64,000 bases of DNA, taken from positions 1 to 64,000 of the forward strand of contig NZ_MUYM01000022.1 in assembly GCF_002150765.1 (NCBI RefSeq), given 5' to 3'. Below the pieces are notes generated by a model. The model had not been told where the DNA came from and made no database searches. It worked only from the letters and a program-made list of their open reading frames with translations. The translations under genes were made by a program, and so were the position numbers. Every line of letters begins with the position of its first letter. Position 1 is the stretch's first letter. Shown here piece after piece: positions 9,737-18,281 of this stretch. Origin of the DNA: Lentzea kentuckyensis. GTDB lineage: Bacteria; Actinomycetota; Actinomycetes; Mycobacteriales; Pseudonocardiaceae.

Positions 9737-10600
9737 ATGATGAAGGCACAGCTCAAGAGGGGTGTCGCCGCGGCGGCCGTGATGGTGTCGGTGCTGGCCG
9801 CCGTCGTCGGTGGCGGCGGGAGCAGCGCCGCGCAACCGGCGGGGCTGCGGGCGTTCGGGATCTCCGCCGACGGCACGTTGATGGCGACGTTCACGACCGA
9901 CAAGCCGCAGGTGCTGGACTGGGTGCGGCAGATCCAGGGCTTCTCCGGCGACACGGCGGCGATCGGCCTGGACTTCCGGGTCCAGGACGGACTGATGTAC
10001 CTGGTGGGCAACTACGGTGGCGTCTACAAGGTCAAGCTTCCGACCAACCCGCCCTACGACCCGGTCGTCACGAAGGTCTCGCAGCTGACCATCGCGTTGT
10101 ACGGCACGAACTTCGGCGTGGACTTCAACCCGGCGGCCGACCGTCTCCGCATCGTCAGCGACAACGGCCAGAACCTCCGTCACGACCTCAACACGAACAC
10201 GACCGTCGCCGACACGACGCTGACGACGCCGCCGGCGGGCACGACCAAGGGCGTGACCGCGGCCGCGTACACGAACAACGACCTGAACCCGGACACCGCG
10301 ACCACGTTGTTCGACATCGGCACGATGACCGACCAGGTGCTCATCCAGTCACCGGCCAACAACGGCACCCTGGCACCGACCGGCAGTCTCACCGTGGACG
10401 CCGCCGCCAACGCCGGCTTCGACATCTTCAGCAATCTCAGTGGTGGCAAGGCGGTCTCGGTCGCGGGCTTCGCCACTCTCGTCGCACCTGACGGCAGCGC
10501 TTCGCTCTACAGCGTCAACCTGCTCAACGGCACGGCGACCGGCATCGGCAAGTTCCCGCTGTCGATCACGGACCTGGCGATCTCGCTGAACGGATACTGA
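9737..10600 (+). CDS. Secreted DUF4394 protein, copy 1
   Basis: A 287-residue protein with a Sec signal peptide (MKAQ.KRG, then an Ala/Val-rich core ending near SSAAQ). The mature part matches the DUF4394 domain, with repeated LRAFGIS.DGTLMATF, RLRIVSDNGQNLR and AAAYTNNDLNP signatures, thought to form a beta-propeller-like fold. Function unknown. Starts at ATG 9737 (or 9740), 6-9 bases after AAGGGGA. It is the first of a head-to-tail pair with the gene at 10688, and its promoter carries three SARP-type heptamers. Confidence 0.8.
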   Translation: MMKAQLKRGVAAAAVMVSVLAAVVGGGGSSAAQPAGLRAFGISADGTLMATFTTDKPQVLDWVRQIQGFSGDTAAIGLDFRVQDGLMYLVGNYGGVYKVKLPTNPPYDPVVTKVSQLTIALYGTNFGVDFNPAADRLRIVSDNGQNLRHDLNTNTTVADTTLTTPPAGTTKGVTAAAYTNNDLNPDTATTLFDIGTMTDQVLIQSPANNGTLAPTGSLTVDAAANAGFDIFSNLSGGKAVSVAGFATLVAPDGSASLYSVNLLNGTATGIGKFPLSITDLAISLNGY

Positions 10601-10620
10601 TCCACGCTCTCACCACGGCC

Positions 10621-10653
10621 GTCCAGTCGACGTCCAGTCCCGATCAATAGCTT
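10621..10653 (+). promoter_or_regulatory. SARP-type heptamer direct repeats and -10 element (copy 2)
   Basis: Two identical heptamers GTCCAGT at 10621-10627 and 10632-10638 are separated by 4 bases, then 8 bases later ATAGCT (10647-10652). This repeats the layout of 9662-9705, and the following stretch up to the ribosome binding site is nearly identical in both copies, so the promoter was duplicated with the gene. The third, most upstream heptamer of copy 1 is not preserved here. Confidence 0.7.
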
Positions 10654-10687
10654 GTGCCACAGGCTTTTCCTACAGGGAGTGGGGCTG

Positions 10688-11548
10688 ATGAGGGCACAGG
10701 CGAAGAGGGGCGTCGCCGCGGCGGCCGTGGTGGTGTCGGTGCTGGCCGCGGTGGTCAGCGGTGGCGGGAGCAGCGCCGCGCAACCGGCGGGGCTGCGGGC
10801 GTTCGGCATCTCGGGCGACGGCACGTTGATGGCGACGTTCACGACCGACAAGCCGCAGGTGCTGGACTGGGTGCGGCAGATCCAGGGCTTCTCCGGTGAC
10901 ACCGCGGCGATCGGCCTGGACTACCGGGTCCAGGACGGACTGATGTACCTGGTGGGCAACAACGGTGGCATCTACACGGTCAAGCTCCCGCCGACGCCGG
11001 CCTCGGACCCGGTCGTCACGAAGGTCTCGCAGCTCAGCGTCCCCTTGTACGGCACGAAGTTCGGCGTGGACTTCAACCCGGCGGTCGACCGCCTCCGCGT
11101 CGTCAGCGACACCGGCCAGAACCTGCGGCACAACCTCGGTGACCACACCACGACCGAGGACGCCATCCTGTCCACGCCGCCCGCGCTGGGCCCGACCAGG
11201 GGCGTGACGGCCGCCGCGTACACCAACAACGACCTGAACCCGGACACCGCCACCACGCTGTTCGACATCGGCACGATCACCGACGAGGTGCTGATCCAGT
11301 CGCCGGCGAACAACGGCCTGCTGACCGCCACCGGCAAGCTCACCGTCGACGCCACCGACGCGGGCTTCGACATCTACAGCACCCTGAGCGGTGGCAAGGC
11401 GACGTCCTCGGCCGGCTTCGCCGCCCTCGTCGCGGCGAACGGCGCGGCGACGTTGTACAGCGTCAACCTGCTCACCGGCACGGCGACGAGCATCGGCAAG
11501 TTCCCGCTCACGATCGCGGACCTGACCATCTCGTTGACGGGCAGCTGA
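10688..11548 (+). CDS. Secreted DUF4394 protein, copy 2
   Basis: A 286-residue paralogue of the gene at 9737, with the same signal peptide and domain and roughly 80 percent identity by eye. ATG 10688 follows CAGGGAG. The N-terminal third is almost unchanged between copies while the region around residues 95-175 has diverged (KLPPTPASD and GDHTTTEDA here against KLPTNPPYD and NTNTTVADT). The gene has its own copy of the SARP-type promoter, so the pair is a duplication of the whole promoter-gene unit rather than an operon. Confidence 0.8.
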   Translation: MRAQAKRGVAAAAVVVSVLAAVVSGGGSSAAQPAGLRAFGISGDGTLMATFTTDKPQVLDWVRQIQGFSGDTAAIGLDYRVQDGLMYLVGNNGGIYTVKLPPTPASDPVVTKVSQLSVPLYGTKFGVDFNPAVDRLRVVSDTGQNLRHNLGDHTTTEDAILSTPPALGPTRGVTAAAYTNNDLNPDTATTLFDIGTITDEVLIQSPANNGLLTATGKLTVDATDAGFDIYSTLSGGKATSSAGFAALVAANGAATLYSVNLLTGTATSIGKFPLTIADLTISLTGS

Positions 11549-11567
11549 CCCGACCACAACGGACAGT

Positions 11568-11608
11568 GGGTACCGCGCCGGCGGGTGGCGTGGCTCGGCG
11601 CGGTACCC
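11568..11608. terminator. Bidirectional terminator hairpin
   Basis: Perfect 12-base arms GGGTACCGCGCC (11568-11579) and GGCGCGGTACCC (11597-11608) with a 17-base loop. It lies between the convergent DUF4394 gene (ends 11548) and the ABC ATPase gene (ends 11687), where a bidirectional terminator is expected. Confidence 0.6.
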
Positions 11609-11686
11609 GTGCTCAGCACACCAGCCCGCGCGGGCGCGCAGCACCCGCCAGGTGACCGGAATCGACCGGTCACGTGGCGGGTCCGC

Positions 11687-12556
11687 TCATTCCGGGCGTG
11701 ATCTTTCGCGCCGCCGTTCGCGTGACGCCCGCAGGTAACCTCTGACCAGGGATTCCAGGTCGGGTTCGGTGCCCGCCCAGCCCGGCGGCGCGGGCTCGGG
11801 CTCCCGCAGCAGCAGGGTGGCCTGGCGCTCGGTGCGGGTCGCGCTGATCAGCGTTCCCGCCACGGCGGACTCGTCCGCGGCCGGGCCGACCAGGATCCGG
11901 TGCCGCGCCAGCACGTCGTCGATGTCGCCGTCGACCTGCACCCGGCCCTCGTCGACGAGCAGGAGGTGGTCGCACACCTCGCGCAGGTCGGCGAGCAGGT
12001 GCGAGGACATCACCACCGTGGTGCCGCGGTCGGCGACCTCGGTCATGATGATCCGCAGCGTCTCGTCGCGGGCCAGCGGGTCCAGGTCGGACAGCGGTTC
12101 GTCGAGCAGCAGCAGCCGGGGGAGCCGGCCCAGCGCCACCGCGATGGCGACCTGCGTCAGGGTCCCCGCGGACAGGGTGCCGACCTTCGCGTCGTGGTCC
12201 ACGCCTGCCAGCAGCCCGAGCACCTCGTGGACCCGGTCGGTGGACCACCGGTCGTTCATGGCCGCGCAGGCGCGCACCAGTTCGCGCACCGTGAGGTCGC
12301 GGTAGAGCGAACGGTTCTGTGCCAGGAACGAGACGTCCGGGTGGATGCGGCCGCCGACGGGGGTGCCGAAGGTCCTCAGCTCACCGGTCGTCGGGCGCAC
12401 GAGGCCCGCGGCCATCCGCAGCAGCGTGCTCTTGCCCGCGCCGTTCGGGCCGACCAGGGCGACGACCTTGCCCTCGGGAATGCTGAACTCGCAGTCGCGG
12501 ACCGCCCAGCGGTTGCGGTAGCGCTTGCCGAGGGCGGTGGCGGTCAGGGGGATCAT
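11687..12556 (-). CDS. ABC transporter ATP-binding protein
   Basis: A 289-residue ATPase of the ABC-2/drug-exporter class. The Walker A motif GPNGAGKST lies near residue 37, and Walker B LLLLDEP with the D-loop SDLDPLA is normal. The signature motif reads LSAGTLTQ instead of LSGGQ, so this subunit may be the less active half of an asymmetric pair with the ATPase at 13992, which has a regular LSGGQ. It overlaps the GntR gene by 4 bases (ATGA) and is the last gene of the operon 14738 to 11687. Confidence 0.85.
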   Translation of the reverse strand: MIPLTATALGKRYRNRWAVRDCEFSIPEGKVVALVGPNGAGKSTLLRMAAGLVRPTTGELRTFGTPVGGRIHPDVSFLAQNRSLYRDLTVRELVRACAAMNDRWSTDRVHEVLGLLAGVDHDAKVGTLSAGTLTQVAIAVALGRLPRLLLLDEPLSDLDPLARDETLRIIMTEVADRGTTVVMSSHLLADLREVCDHLLLVDEGRVQVDGDIDDVLARHRILVGPAADESAVAGTLISATRTERQATLLLREPEPAPPGWAGTEPDLESLVRGYLRASRERRRERSRPE

Positions 12557-12963
12557 GATCGTTCCTCGGCGGGGTAGTGCTCGTCGCGGACCGCCACGTA
12601 CAGGGCGTCGACGTCCTCGACGACGAGGCCGCTCTCCCTGGCGTGGCCCATCCAGCCGGCCAGGTCCTGGCGCAGCGGTGCGTCGTCGCCGGCGGTCGCC
12701 TCGGAGGACAGCGAGGTGGTCACGAAGGTGCCCAGGCCGCGCCGGCCTTCCGCCAGCCCCTCGCGTTCCAGTTCGCGGTACGCCTTGAGCACGGTGTTGG
12801 GGTTGACGGCGGTCGCCTCCACCACCTCGCGCGCGGAGGGCAGCCGGTCACCGGTGGTCAGCAGACCCAGTCGCATGGCTTGTTTGACCTGCTGGACGAT
12901 CTGGACGTAGGTGGAGACCCCGGACCGCCGGTCGATCCGGAACTCGATCACATCGGTCAGCAT
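12553..12963 (-). CDS. GntR-family regulator, YtrA type
   Basis: A 136-residue repressor. Residues 10-75 form the GntR winged helix (GDRLPSAREV, NPNTVLKAYRELEREGL). The short C-terminal tail of about 55 residues is typical of the YtrA subfamily, which autoregulates ABC transporter operons. It sits inside the operon it should control, between two ATPases and a permease. The palindrome at 14757-14776 before the first gene is its probable operator. The effector is not known; B. subtilis YtrA loci respond to cell-wall antibiotics. Confidence 0.85.
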   Translation of the reverse strand: MLTDVIEFRIDRRSGVSTYVQIVQQVKQAMRLGLLTTGDRLPSAREVVEATAVNPNTVLKAYRELEREGLAEGRRGLGTFVTTSLSSEATAGDDAPLRQDLAGWMGHARESGLVVEDVDALYVAVRDEHYPAEERS

Positions 12964-12996
12964 AGGTGCTCTCGCAGTTCAGGGCCTCCACCACGC

Positions 12997-13995
12997 TCAA
13001 CTCTGCCGCCGCAGCACCCAGGCGGTACCTGCCAGCAGCAGGACGGCGAGCCCGCCGTAGATCGCCGCGTCGACCAGGTGCACCTGCCAGGCCTGGCTCG
13101 CCGGGATGTAGTCCGCGTACAGCTTGGCGATACCGGACTTCGGCAGGCACGCCAGGTACTTCTCCTGCACGTCCTCCCCTCCGATCGGCCCGCTCGAGGT
13201 TTTGCAGGCCTGGTTCAGTTCGGTGGCGCGGTCGGCGGGGATCGGTCGTCCGGCGGCGTCGGCGAAGCCCGATGCGATCACCAGACCGCCGTCCTTGCGC
13301 ACGCTCATGTCCGTGCCGAGCGCCGCCTCCACGTGCTGGGTGGGAATCAGGCGCTCCACCAGGCTGGAGAGGGCGAAGCGCACGACGACGAACACGCCGA
13401 GCCCCGCGGTCATCGCCACCAGCGTGCGGCGGGACACGACGCCGACGAAGGTGCCGAGAGCGAAGGCGAACAGCGCGTAGCCGGCCGGGGAGACGTGCTG
13501 GATGCCGAAGGTCAGGTCCGCGAACGGACCGTTCATCAGCGGACCCAGCGTGCCGGCCGCGGACAGCCACGACGAGACCATGATCTGGAGCACGGTCAGC
13601 ACGACCAGCGCGGGCACCAGCGCGATGACCAGCTTGCTCAGCATCCACCGGGTACGACTCACCGACTGGGTGAAGGCCAGCACGTGGGTGCCCTGTTCCA
13701 GTTCCCGGGCGAAGAGGGGAGCCCCGATGAAGACGCCGATCAGGGCGGGGCCGAAGATGATCAATGCCCGCCCCAGGTCCAGCGGGTTCGCCCACTCCTC
13801 CGCGAAGCTCTTCACGGCCGGCGCCGGCGCCGGGCACTGCTCGAGCGGCAGCGTCACGCAGCCGGTGAGCTGCGCCGAGGCGAGGGCGTCGATCATGTTC
13901 GACCGCAGCAGGGTGATGACGCCGGCGCCGACGACCAGAATGCCGAGCAGGGTGAGCAGTTGCGCGCGTTGCCGGCGCCAGGAGACCCAGATCAT
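12997..13995 (-). CDS. ABC-2 type transporter permease
   Basis: A 332-residue integral membrane protein with about six transmembrane segments, a short basic cytoplasmic start (MIWVSWRRQRAQ) and a large loop between segments 1 and 2. It follows the ATPase at 13992 with an ATGA overlap and precedes the GntR gene by 33 bases. It is the only permease in the locus, so it may pair with both ATP-binding proteins. Direction is likely export; substrate unknown. Confidence 0.8.
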   Translation of the reverse strand: MIWVSWRRQRAQLLTLLGILVVGAGVITLLRSNMIDALASAQLTGCVTLPLEQCPAPAPAVKSFAEEWANPLDLGRALIIFGPALIGVFIGAPLFARELEQGTHVLAFTQSVSRTRWMLSKLVIALVPALVVLTVLQIMVSSWLSAAGTLGPLMNGPFADLTFGIQHVSPAGYALFAFALGTFVGVVSRRTLVAMTAGLGVFVVVRFALSSLVERLIPTQHVEAALGTDMSVRKDGGLVIASGFADAAGRPIPADRATELNQACKTSSGPIGGEDVQEKYLACLPKSGIAKLYADYIPASQAWQVHLVDAAIYGGLAVLLLAGTAWVLRRQS

Positions 13996-14738
13996 GCCGC
14001 TTCCTCCTGTGCTGCTTGACGCATGCGGTTCAGGGCCAGTTCACCGAGCGGCGTGCCGTCGGCGCTGAGCTGGTCGACGTCCCCGGCCAGCAGGATCTGT
14101 CCTTTGTGGAGCAGCACGAGGTGGTCGCACACGCCTTCCAGCTCCGCCAGCACGTGCGAGGACAGCAGCACGGTGATGCCCTGGGTCCTCGCCTCGGTGA
14201 TCAGCGCGCGCAGCACGGTCTCGCGGGCCAGCGGGTCCAGATCGGCCAGCGGTTCGTCGAGCAGCAGCAGCCGCGGGCGCTTGCCCAGCGCCAGTGCCAG
14301 CGCGACGCGGGTGCGCTGCCCGCCGGACAGGGTGCCGATCTTCGCGTCCATCGGCACGGCGGCCTGCTCGGTCAGGTGTTCGGCGTATCGTTGGTCCCAG
14401 GTGGGGTTGGTCCGCGCCCCGAACGTCAACGTCTCCCGCACGGTGAACTGCTGGTACAGCGGTTTCTGCTGAGCCAGGTAGGCCACCGCCGGGTGCAGTC
14501 CCCTGCCCGTCGGAGAGTCACCGAAGACGGTGATCCCGCCGGTCGTCGGCCGCAGCAACCCGGTGATCAGTCCCATCAGCGTGCTCTTGCCCGCGCCGTT
14601 CGGGCCGACCAGGGCGACGATCCGGTTGCCGGGGATCACCAGCGACGTCTCCCGCAGTGCCCAGCCCCTTCGGTAGCGCTTGCCCAGGCCGGTGGCGACG
14701 ACAGGAAGCGCCAGGCTTGGCCGACTTCGTGAGTTCAT
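13992..14738 (-). CDS. ABC transporter ATP-binding protein
   Basis: A 248-residue ATPase with Walker A GPNGAGKST, a canonical LSGGQ signature and Walker B LLLLDEP followed by LADLDPLA. It is paralogous to the ATPase at 11687 (shared GLGKRYR/ALGKRYR starts and LADLRE/LAELEGVCDHL stretches). ATG 14738 is chosen because the palindromic operator and promoter lie directly upstream; a longer in-frame start would put the operator inside the gene. First gene of the four-gene operon. Confidence 0.85.
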   Translation of the reverse strand: MNSRSRPSLALPVVATGLGKRYRRGWALRETSLVIPGNRIVALVGPNGAGKSTLMGLITGLLRPTTGGITVFGDSPTGRGLHPAVAYLAQQKPLYQQFTVRETLTFGARTNPTWDQRYAEHLTEQAAVPMDAKIGTLSGGQRTRVALALALGKRPRLLLLDEPLADLDPLARETVLRALITEARTQGITVLLSSHVLAELEGVCDHLVLLHKGQILLAGDVDQLSADGTPLGELALNRMRQAAQEEAA

Positions 14739-14756
14739 GGCGGCGAAGTTACACCT

Positions 14757-14776
14757 TTCACTAGGGAAATAGTGAA
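14757..14776. promoter_or_regulatory. Probable operator of the YtrA-type GntR regulator
   Basis: Perfect inverted repeat TTCACTA-N6-TAGTGAA, centred 28 bases before the ATG of the operon's first gene. Position and symmetry fit a GntR dimer site that blocks the operon promoter. The linked regulator gene is 12553-12963. Confidence 0.6.
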
Positions 14777-14870
14777 CCCGTGACACTCGCCTCTCGGAAG
14801 CAACCTGGCCGCATGATCAACTCCGAACGGCTGATTGAACTGGCGCAAGATCAACGTACGGTCTGCAGGG

Positions 14871-16907
14871 GTGAAGCGAAGACCACTGGTACGGCCCGTT
14901 TTCCTGGCGTTGATCGTGATCGCCGCCGCGGTCGTCCCCCAGGTCGCCAAGCCGGAGCACGGCGAGGGCGGCGCGCACGACCACCACCAGCGCCTCGAAA
15001 TCGCCGCCGCCGCAATGGTTCCCGGCGCGCCGAAGCTGCCGAGGGACGGATGGGTCGCCACCGCCAGCAGCGAGGAGTCCACTGCGGACAATCCCGCCGC
15101 GCGGGTACTGGACGGAGATCGCGCGACGATCTGGCACAGCCGGTGGAGGACGGCGACCTCGTTGCCGCAGTGGGTGACGATCGACATGCGGACCGTGCAA
15201 CGCGTGTCGGGACTCGTCTACACGCCGCGGTCCGACCGCAAGAACGGACGGATCGGCCGGTACGAGATCCGCCTGAGTTCGGACGGCGGCACCTGGGGTG
15301 CGCCGATCGTGACCGGCACGATGGCCGACGACGAGACGGTCAAGACGATCGGCTTCGCGGTGAGCAGCGCGAGGTACGTGCGGCTGGTGGCGCTGTCCGA
15401 GGCGGGCGACCGCGGACCGTGGGCGAGTGCGGCGGAGATCGACCTGCTGGGCGATCCCGGACTGCCACCGCCGGCGCAGGGTGATCCGAGTGTGGCCGGA
15501 AGCTGGGGACCGACGGTGGGGTTTCCCCTCGTGCCGGCGGCGTCCGCCGTGCTGCCCGGCAACAAGCTGCTGACGTGGTCGGCCTACACCACGGACAACT
15601 TCGGCGGCGCCAACGGTTACACCCAGACCGCGATCATGGATCTCACCACCGGGCAGGTCAGCCGGCGCCAGGTCGACAACACCGGGCACGACATGTTCTG
15701 CCCCGGCACGTCGATGCTCGCCGACGGCCGCATTCTGGTCACCGGCGGCAGCGACGCCACGAAGACGAGCATCTACGACCCGCGCACCGACGCGTGGTCC
15801 AGCGCGCCGGACATGACAGTCGGGCGCGGGTACCAGGGCCAGACGACCTTGTCGACCGGCGAGGTGTTCACGGTCGGCGGTTCGTGGTCCGGTGGACGAA
15901 AAGCGAAGGCCGGTGAGCTGTACTCGCCGAAGACGAACCAGTGGCGCTCGTTGCCGGGCGTGTCCGCGGCGCCGTTCCTCACCGCGGATCCGGCGGGTGT
16001 CTATCGCGCGGACAACCACGCGTGGCTGTTCGCGGCCAGTGGCGGCCGGGTCTTCCACGCGGGACCGAGCGCGGCGATGCACTGGGTCGACACCGCGGGC
16101 CAGGGCAAGGTCACCGACGCGGGTGCCCGTGGAGACAGCCGGGATGCCATGAACGGCAACGCGGTCATGTACGACATCGGCAAGATCCTCACCCTCGGTG
16201 GAGCACCCGCGTACGAGAAGGCCGATGCCACCAACGCCGCGTACACAGTGGACATCACGGGCCGCATGCCGGTCGTGCGCAGGACAGCCGACATGGCGGC
16301 GGCGCGGGCGTACGTGAACAGCGTCGTGCTGCCGGACGGCACGGTGATGGTGGTCGGCGGCCAGAGCTATCCGGTGCCGTTCTCCGACCAGACCTCGGTG
16401 CTGGTACCGGAACTGTGGAACCCCGCGACCGGAAAGTTCACCAAGCTGGCCGCGATGGCGACCCCGCGCAACTACCACAGCGTGGCGAACCTGCTGCCGG
16501 ACGGAACCGTGTTCTCGGGCGGCGGTGGGCTGTGCGGCAAGTGCGCCACCAACCACCCGGACGGGCAGATCTTCGTGCCGCCCTACCTGCTCAACCCGGA
16601 CGGCTCCCGCAAGCCCCGCCCGGCGATCACCTCCGCGCCTGCCGTGGCGGCCAACGGGGCCACGGTCACGATCGGCACCGACCGTGCGGTGAAGGGGTTC
16701 TCGCTGGTGCGCGTCAGCGCGGTGACGCATTCGGTGGACAACGACCAGCGCCGCGTGCCGTTGTCCTCGACGGCGGTGTCACCGACCTCGCACCGGGTCG
16801 TGATCCCGGCCGATCCGGGGATCGCGTTGCCGGGCAACTACCTGCTGTTCGCGCTCGACAACGCGGGCACGCCCAGTGTGGCGGCGCAGGTCAGGATCGG
16901 TGGCTGA
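14871..16907 (+). CDS. Secreted galactose oxidase (copper radical oxidase)
   Basis: A 678-residue secreted copper enzyme oxidising a primary alcohol (galactose C6 type) to an aldehyde with release of hydrogen peroxide. Signal peptide at residues 1-26, an F5/8 type C (discoidin) carbohydrate-binding domain at about 48-190, a Kelch-type propeller at about 210-560, and the C-terminal DUF1929 domain. All five active-site residues of the Fusarium enzyme appear present: Cys277 (HDMFCPG) and Tyr321 (GYQG) with the same 44-residue spacing as C228/Y272, Tyr535-His536 (NYHS), and His620 (VTHSVD). GTG 14871 opens a clean signal peptide. Single gene, divergent from the ABC operon. Confidence 0.9.
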   Translation: MKRRPLVRPVFLALIVIAAAVVPQVAKPEHGEGGAHDHHQRLEIAAAAMVPGAPKLPRDGWVATASSEESTADNPAARVLDGDRATIWHSRWRTATSLPQWVTIDMRTVQRVSGLVYTPRSDRKNGRIGRYEIRLSSDGGTWGAPIVTGTMADDETVKTIGFAVSSARYVRLVALSEAGDRGPWASAAEIDLLGDPGLPPPAQGDPSVAGSWGPTVGFPLVPAASAVLPGNKLLTWSAYTTDNFGGANGYTQTAIMDLTTGQVSRRQVDNTGHDMFCPGTSMLADGRILVTGGSDATKTSIYDPRTDAWSSAPDMTVGRGYQGQTTLSTGEVFTVGGSWSGGRKAKAGELYSPKTNQWRSLPGVSAAPFLTADPAGVYRADNHAWLFAASGGRVFHAGPSAAMHWVDTAGQGKVTDAGARGDSRDAMNGNAVMYDIGKILTLGGAPAYEKADATNAAYTVDITGRMPVVRRTADMAAARAYVNSVVLPDGTVMVVGGQSYPVPFSDQTSVLVPELWNPATGKFTKLAAMATPRNYHSVANLLPDGTVFSGGGGLCGKCATNHPDGQIFVPPYLLNPDGSRKPRPAITSAPAVAANGATVTIGTDRAVKGFSLVRVSAVTHSVDNDQRRVPLSSTAVSPTSHRVVIPADPGIALPGNYLLFALDNAGTPSVAAQVRIGG

Positions 16908-16959
16908 GCCGCGCCACCGACCGACGGGTCCGGACCCTGAAGCGGACTCGGCAGCGGGC

Positions 16960-17454
16960 TCAGAAGAAGCTGCCGAAGCCGCCCTCCTCCTCACCACCCT
17001 GAGCCTGCTGTTCGTCGTCGCGGAACACCTCGTTCAGCCCGGCGAACAGCAGCGCGCCACCGGCCACGCCCGCCGCCGCCACGCCCGCCGTCTTCAGGAA
17101 GCTGTTGCCCTGCCGTGGCTGGTCGGCCGGGTAGCCGGGCTGGCCCTGCCGCGACAGGAAGCCGCCACCCGCCGCCGGCGGCACGGTGCCGTGGCTGAAG
17201 GCGGGGTTCGGCGCGGGGCTGGCGAACGCGGGGTTGGTGAAGGTGTGACCGGACGGCTGGGCGGTGTGCGCCTGGAGCGTGCGCAGCGACTCCTCCTGCA
17301 CCAGGACGGTCTGGACGAGCAGGTAGACCGCGTCCGGCTGGGACGCGATGTACTGCGCGATCACCTCGGCGGCCTGCGGGTCCTTCGGGGCCGGGTGGGC
17401 CTGCCGCAAGCGGTTGGCCAGGCCGAGGATCAGCTCGCGTTCTTGGTTGTCCAC
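16960..17454 (-). CDS. DUF2076 domain protein
   Basis: A 164-residue protein with the DUF2076 N terminus (DNQERELILGL.NRLR, PDA.YLLVQTVLVQE at about residues 40-60), a Gly/Pro/Asn-rich middle and a C-terminal glycine-zipper segment AAAGVAGGALLF followed by an acidic tail with DDE. Function unknown. GTG 17454 follows AAAGGAG at a good distance. Its upstream region carries a 17-base element at 17531-17547 also found upstream of the Spo0M-like gene at 24119, whose C terminus is similar. Divergent from the response regulator gene at 17628. Confidence 0.8.
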   Translation of the reverse strand: MDNQERELILGLANRLRQAHPAPKDPQAAEVIAQYIASQPDAVYLLVQTVLVQEESLRTLQAHTAQPSGHTFTNPAFASPAPNPAFSHGTVPPAAGGGFLSRQGQPGYPADQPRQGNSFLKTAGVAAAGVAGGALLFAGLNEVFRDDEQQAQGGEEEGGFGSFF

Positions 17455-17530
17455 GGGGAGGACTCCTTTCGACGCCACCCATGCTCGGCCTGGTGGCGCG
17501 TGCGCGGACACCGGTGACCCGGCCTGAAAT

Positions 17531-17547
17531 ACCCGCCACCTGGCTGG
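17531..17547 (-). promoter_or_regulatory. Shared upstream element, copy 1
   Basis: On the minus strand this reads CCAGCCAGGTGGCGGGT and continues with NNTTCNGG. The same 17 bases and trailing TTC/GG occur at 24206-24222. Both copies point the same way and start 77-103 bases upstream of a start codon (DUF2076 and Spo0M-like genes). Probably a promoter or activator site; the factor is unknown. Confidence 0.5.
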
Positions 17548-17627
17548 TGGTGTCCAGCCGGTCGGGGGGACGGCCCTCGCCACTACCCGGATGGCACGTA
17601 CTGCCTGGTCTGGCCCAGACTGATGCC

Positions 17628-18281
17628 ATGGTTCGTGTGATCGTCTTCGACGACGAGGAGCTGGTGCGTTCAGGGTTCCGCCTGATCCTGGAGGCGGCGG
17701 GGGACATCGAGGTCGTGGCGACCGTGTCCGGCGGGCAGGCGGTCAAGGAGACCGCGCTGCACCGGCCCGACGTGGTGCTGCTGGACATCCGGATGCCCGA
17801 CGTCGACGGGTTGACGATCCTGCGGCAGCTGCGCGGTTCTCCGAAGCCGCCCGTCGTGGCGATGCTGACGACGTTCGACTCGGACGAGTACATCGCGACG
17901 GCGCTGCGGTCGGGCGCGGCCGGGTTCATCCTCAAGGACACCGCACCCGAGCAGCTCGCCCAGCTCGTCCGCACGCTCGCCGCCGGCGGTGTGGTGCTGT
18001 CCCCGAAGGTCACCCGCACGGTCGTGGACGGCTATCTCGGTTCCGGCGCGGGTTCACCGGCGGCGGTGCAGGCCGACCGGCTGACCGAGCGCGAACGCGC
18101 GGTGCTCGTGCTCATCGCCGAGGGACTGTCCAACACGGAGATCGCCGCCAGGATCCACATCAGCGTCGGCACGGTGAAGGACCACGTCTCCACCATCCTC
18201 ACCAAGCTGGACGTCGGCAGCCGGGTTCAGGCGGCGCTCGTGGCGCAACGCGCCGGGCTGCTCGACGGCGGTACGGCGTGA
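17628..18281 (+). CDS. NarL/LuxR-type response regulator
   Basis: A 217-residue response regulator. The receiver domain has the acidic pair DDE at residues 9-11 and the phosphorylation Asp in VVLLDIRMPD (about residue 51). The C-terminal LuxR helix-turn-helix includes LTERERAVLVLIAEGLSN.EIA. ATG 17628 starts the receiver strand directly. Stop overlaps the histidine kinase start by 4 bases (GTGA), so the two form one two-component unit. Divergent from the DUF2076 gene, a candidate target. Confidence 0.9.
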   Translation: MVRVIVFDDEELVRSGFRLILEAAGDIEVVATVSGGQAVKETALHRPDVVLLDIRMPDVDGLTILRQLRGSPKPPVVAMLTTFDSDEYIATALRSGAAGFILKDTAPEQLAQLVRTLAAGGVVLSPKVTRTVVDGYLGSGAGSPAAVQADRLTERERAVLVLIAEGLSNTEIAARIHISVGTVKDHVSTILTKLDVGSRVQAALVAQRAGLLDGGTA

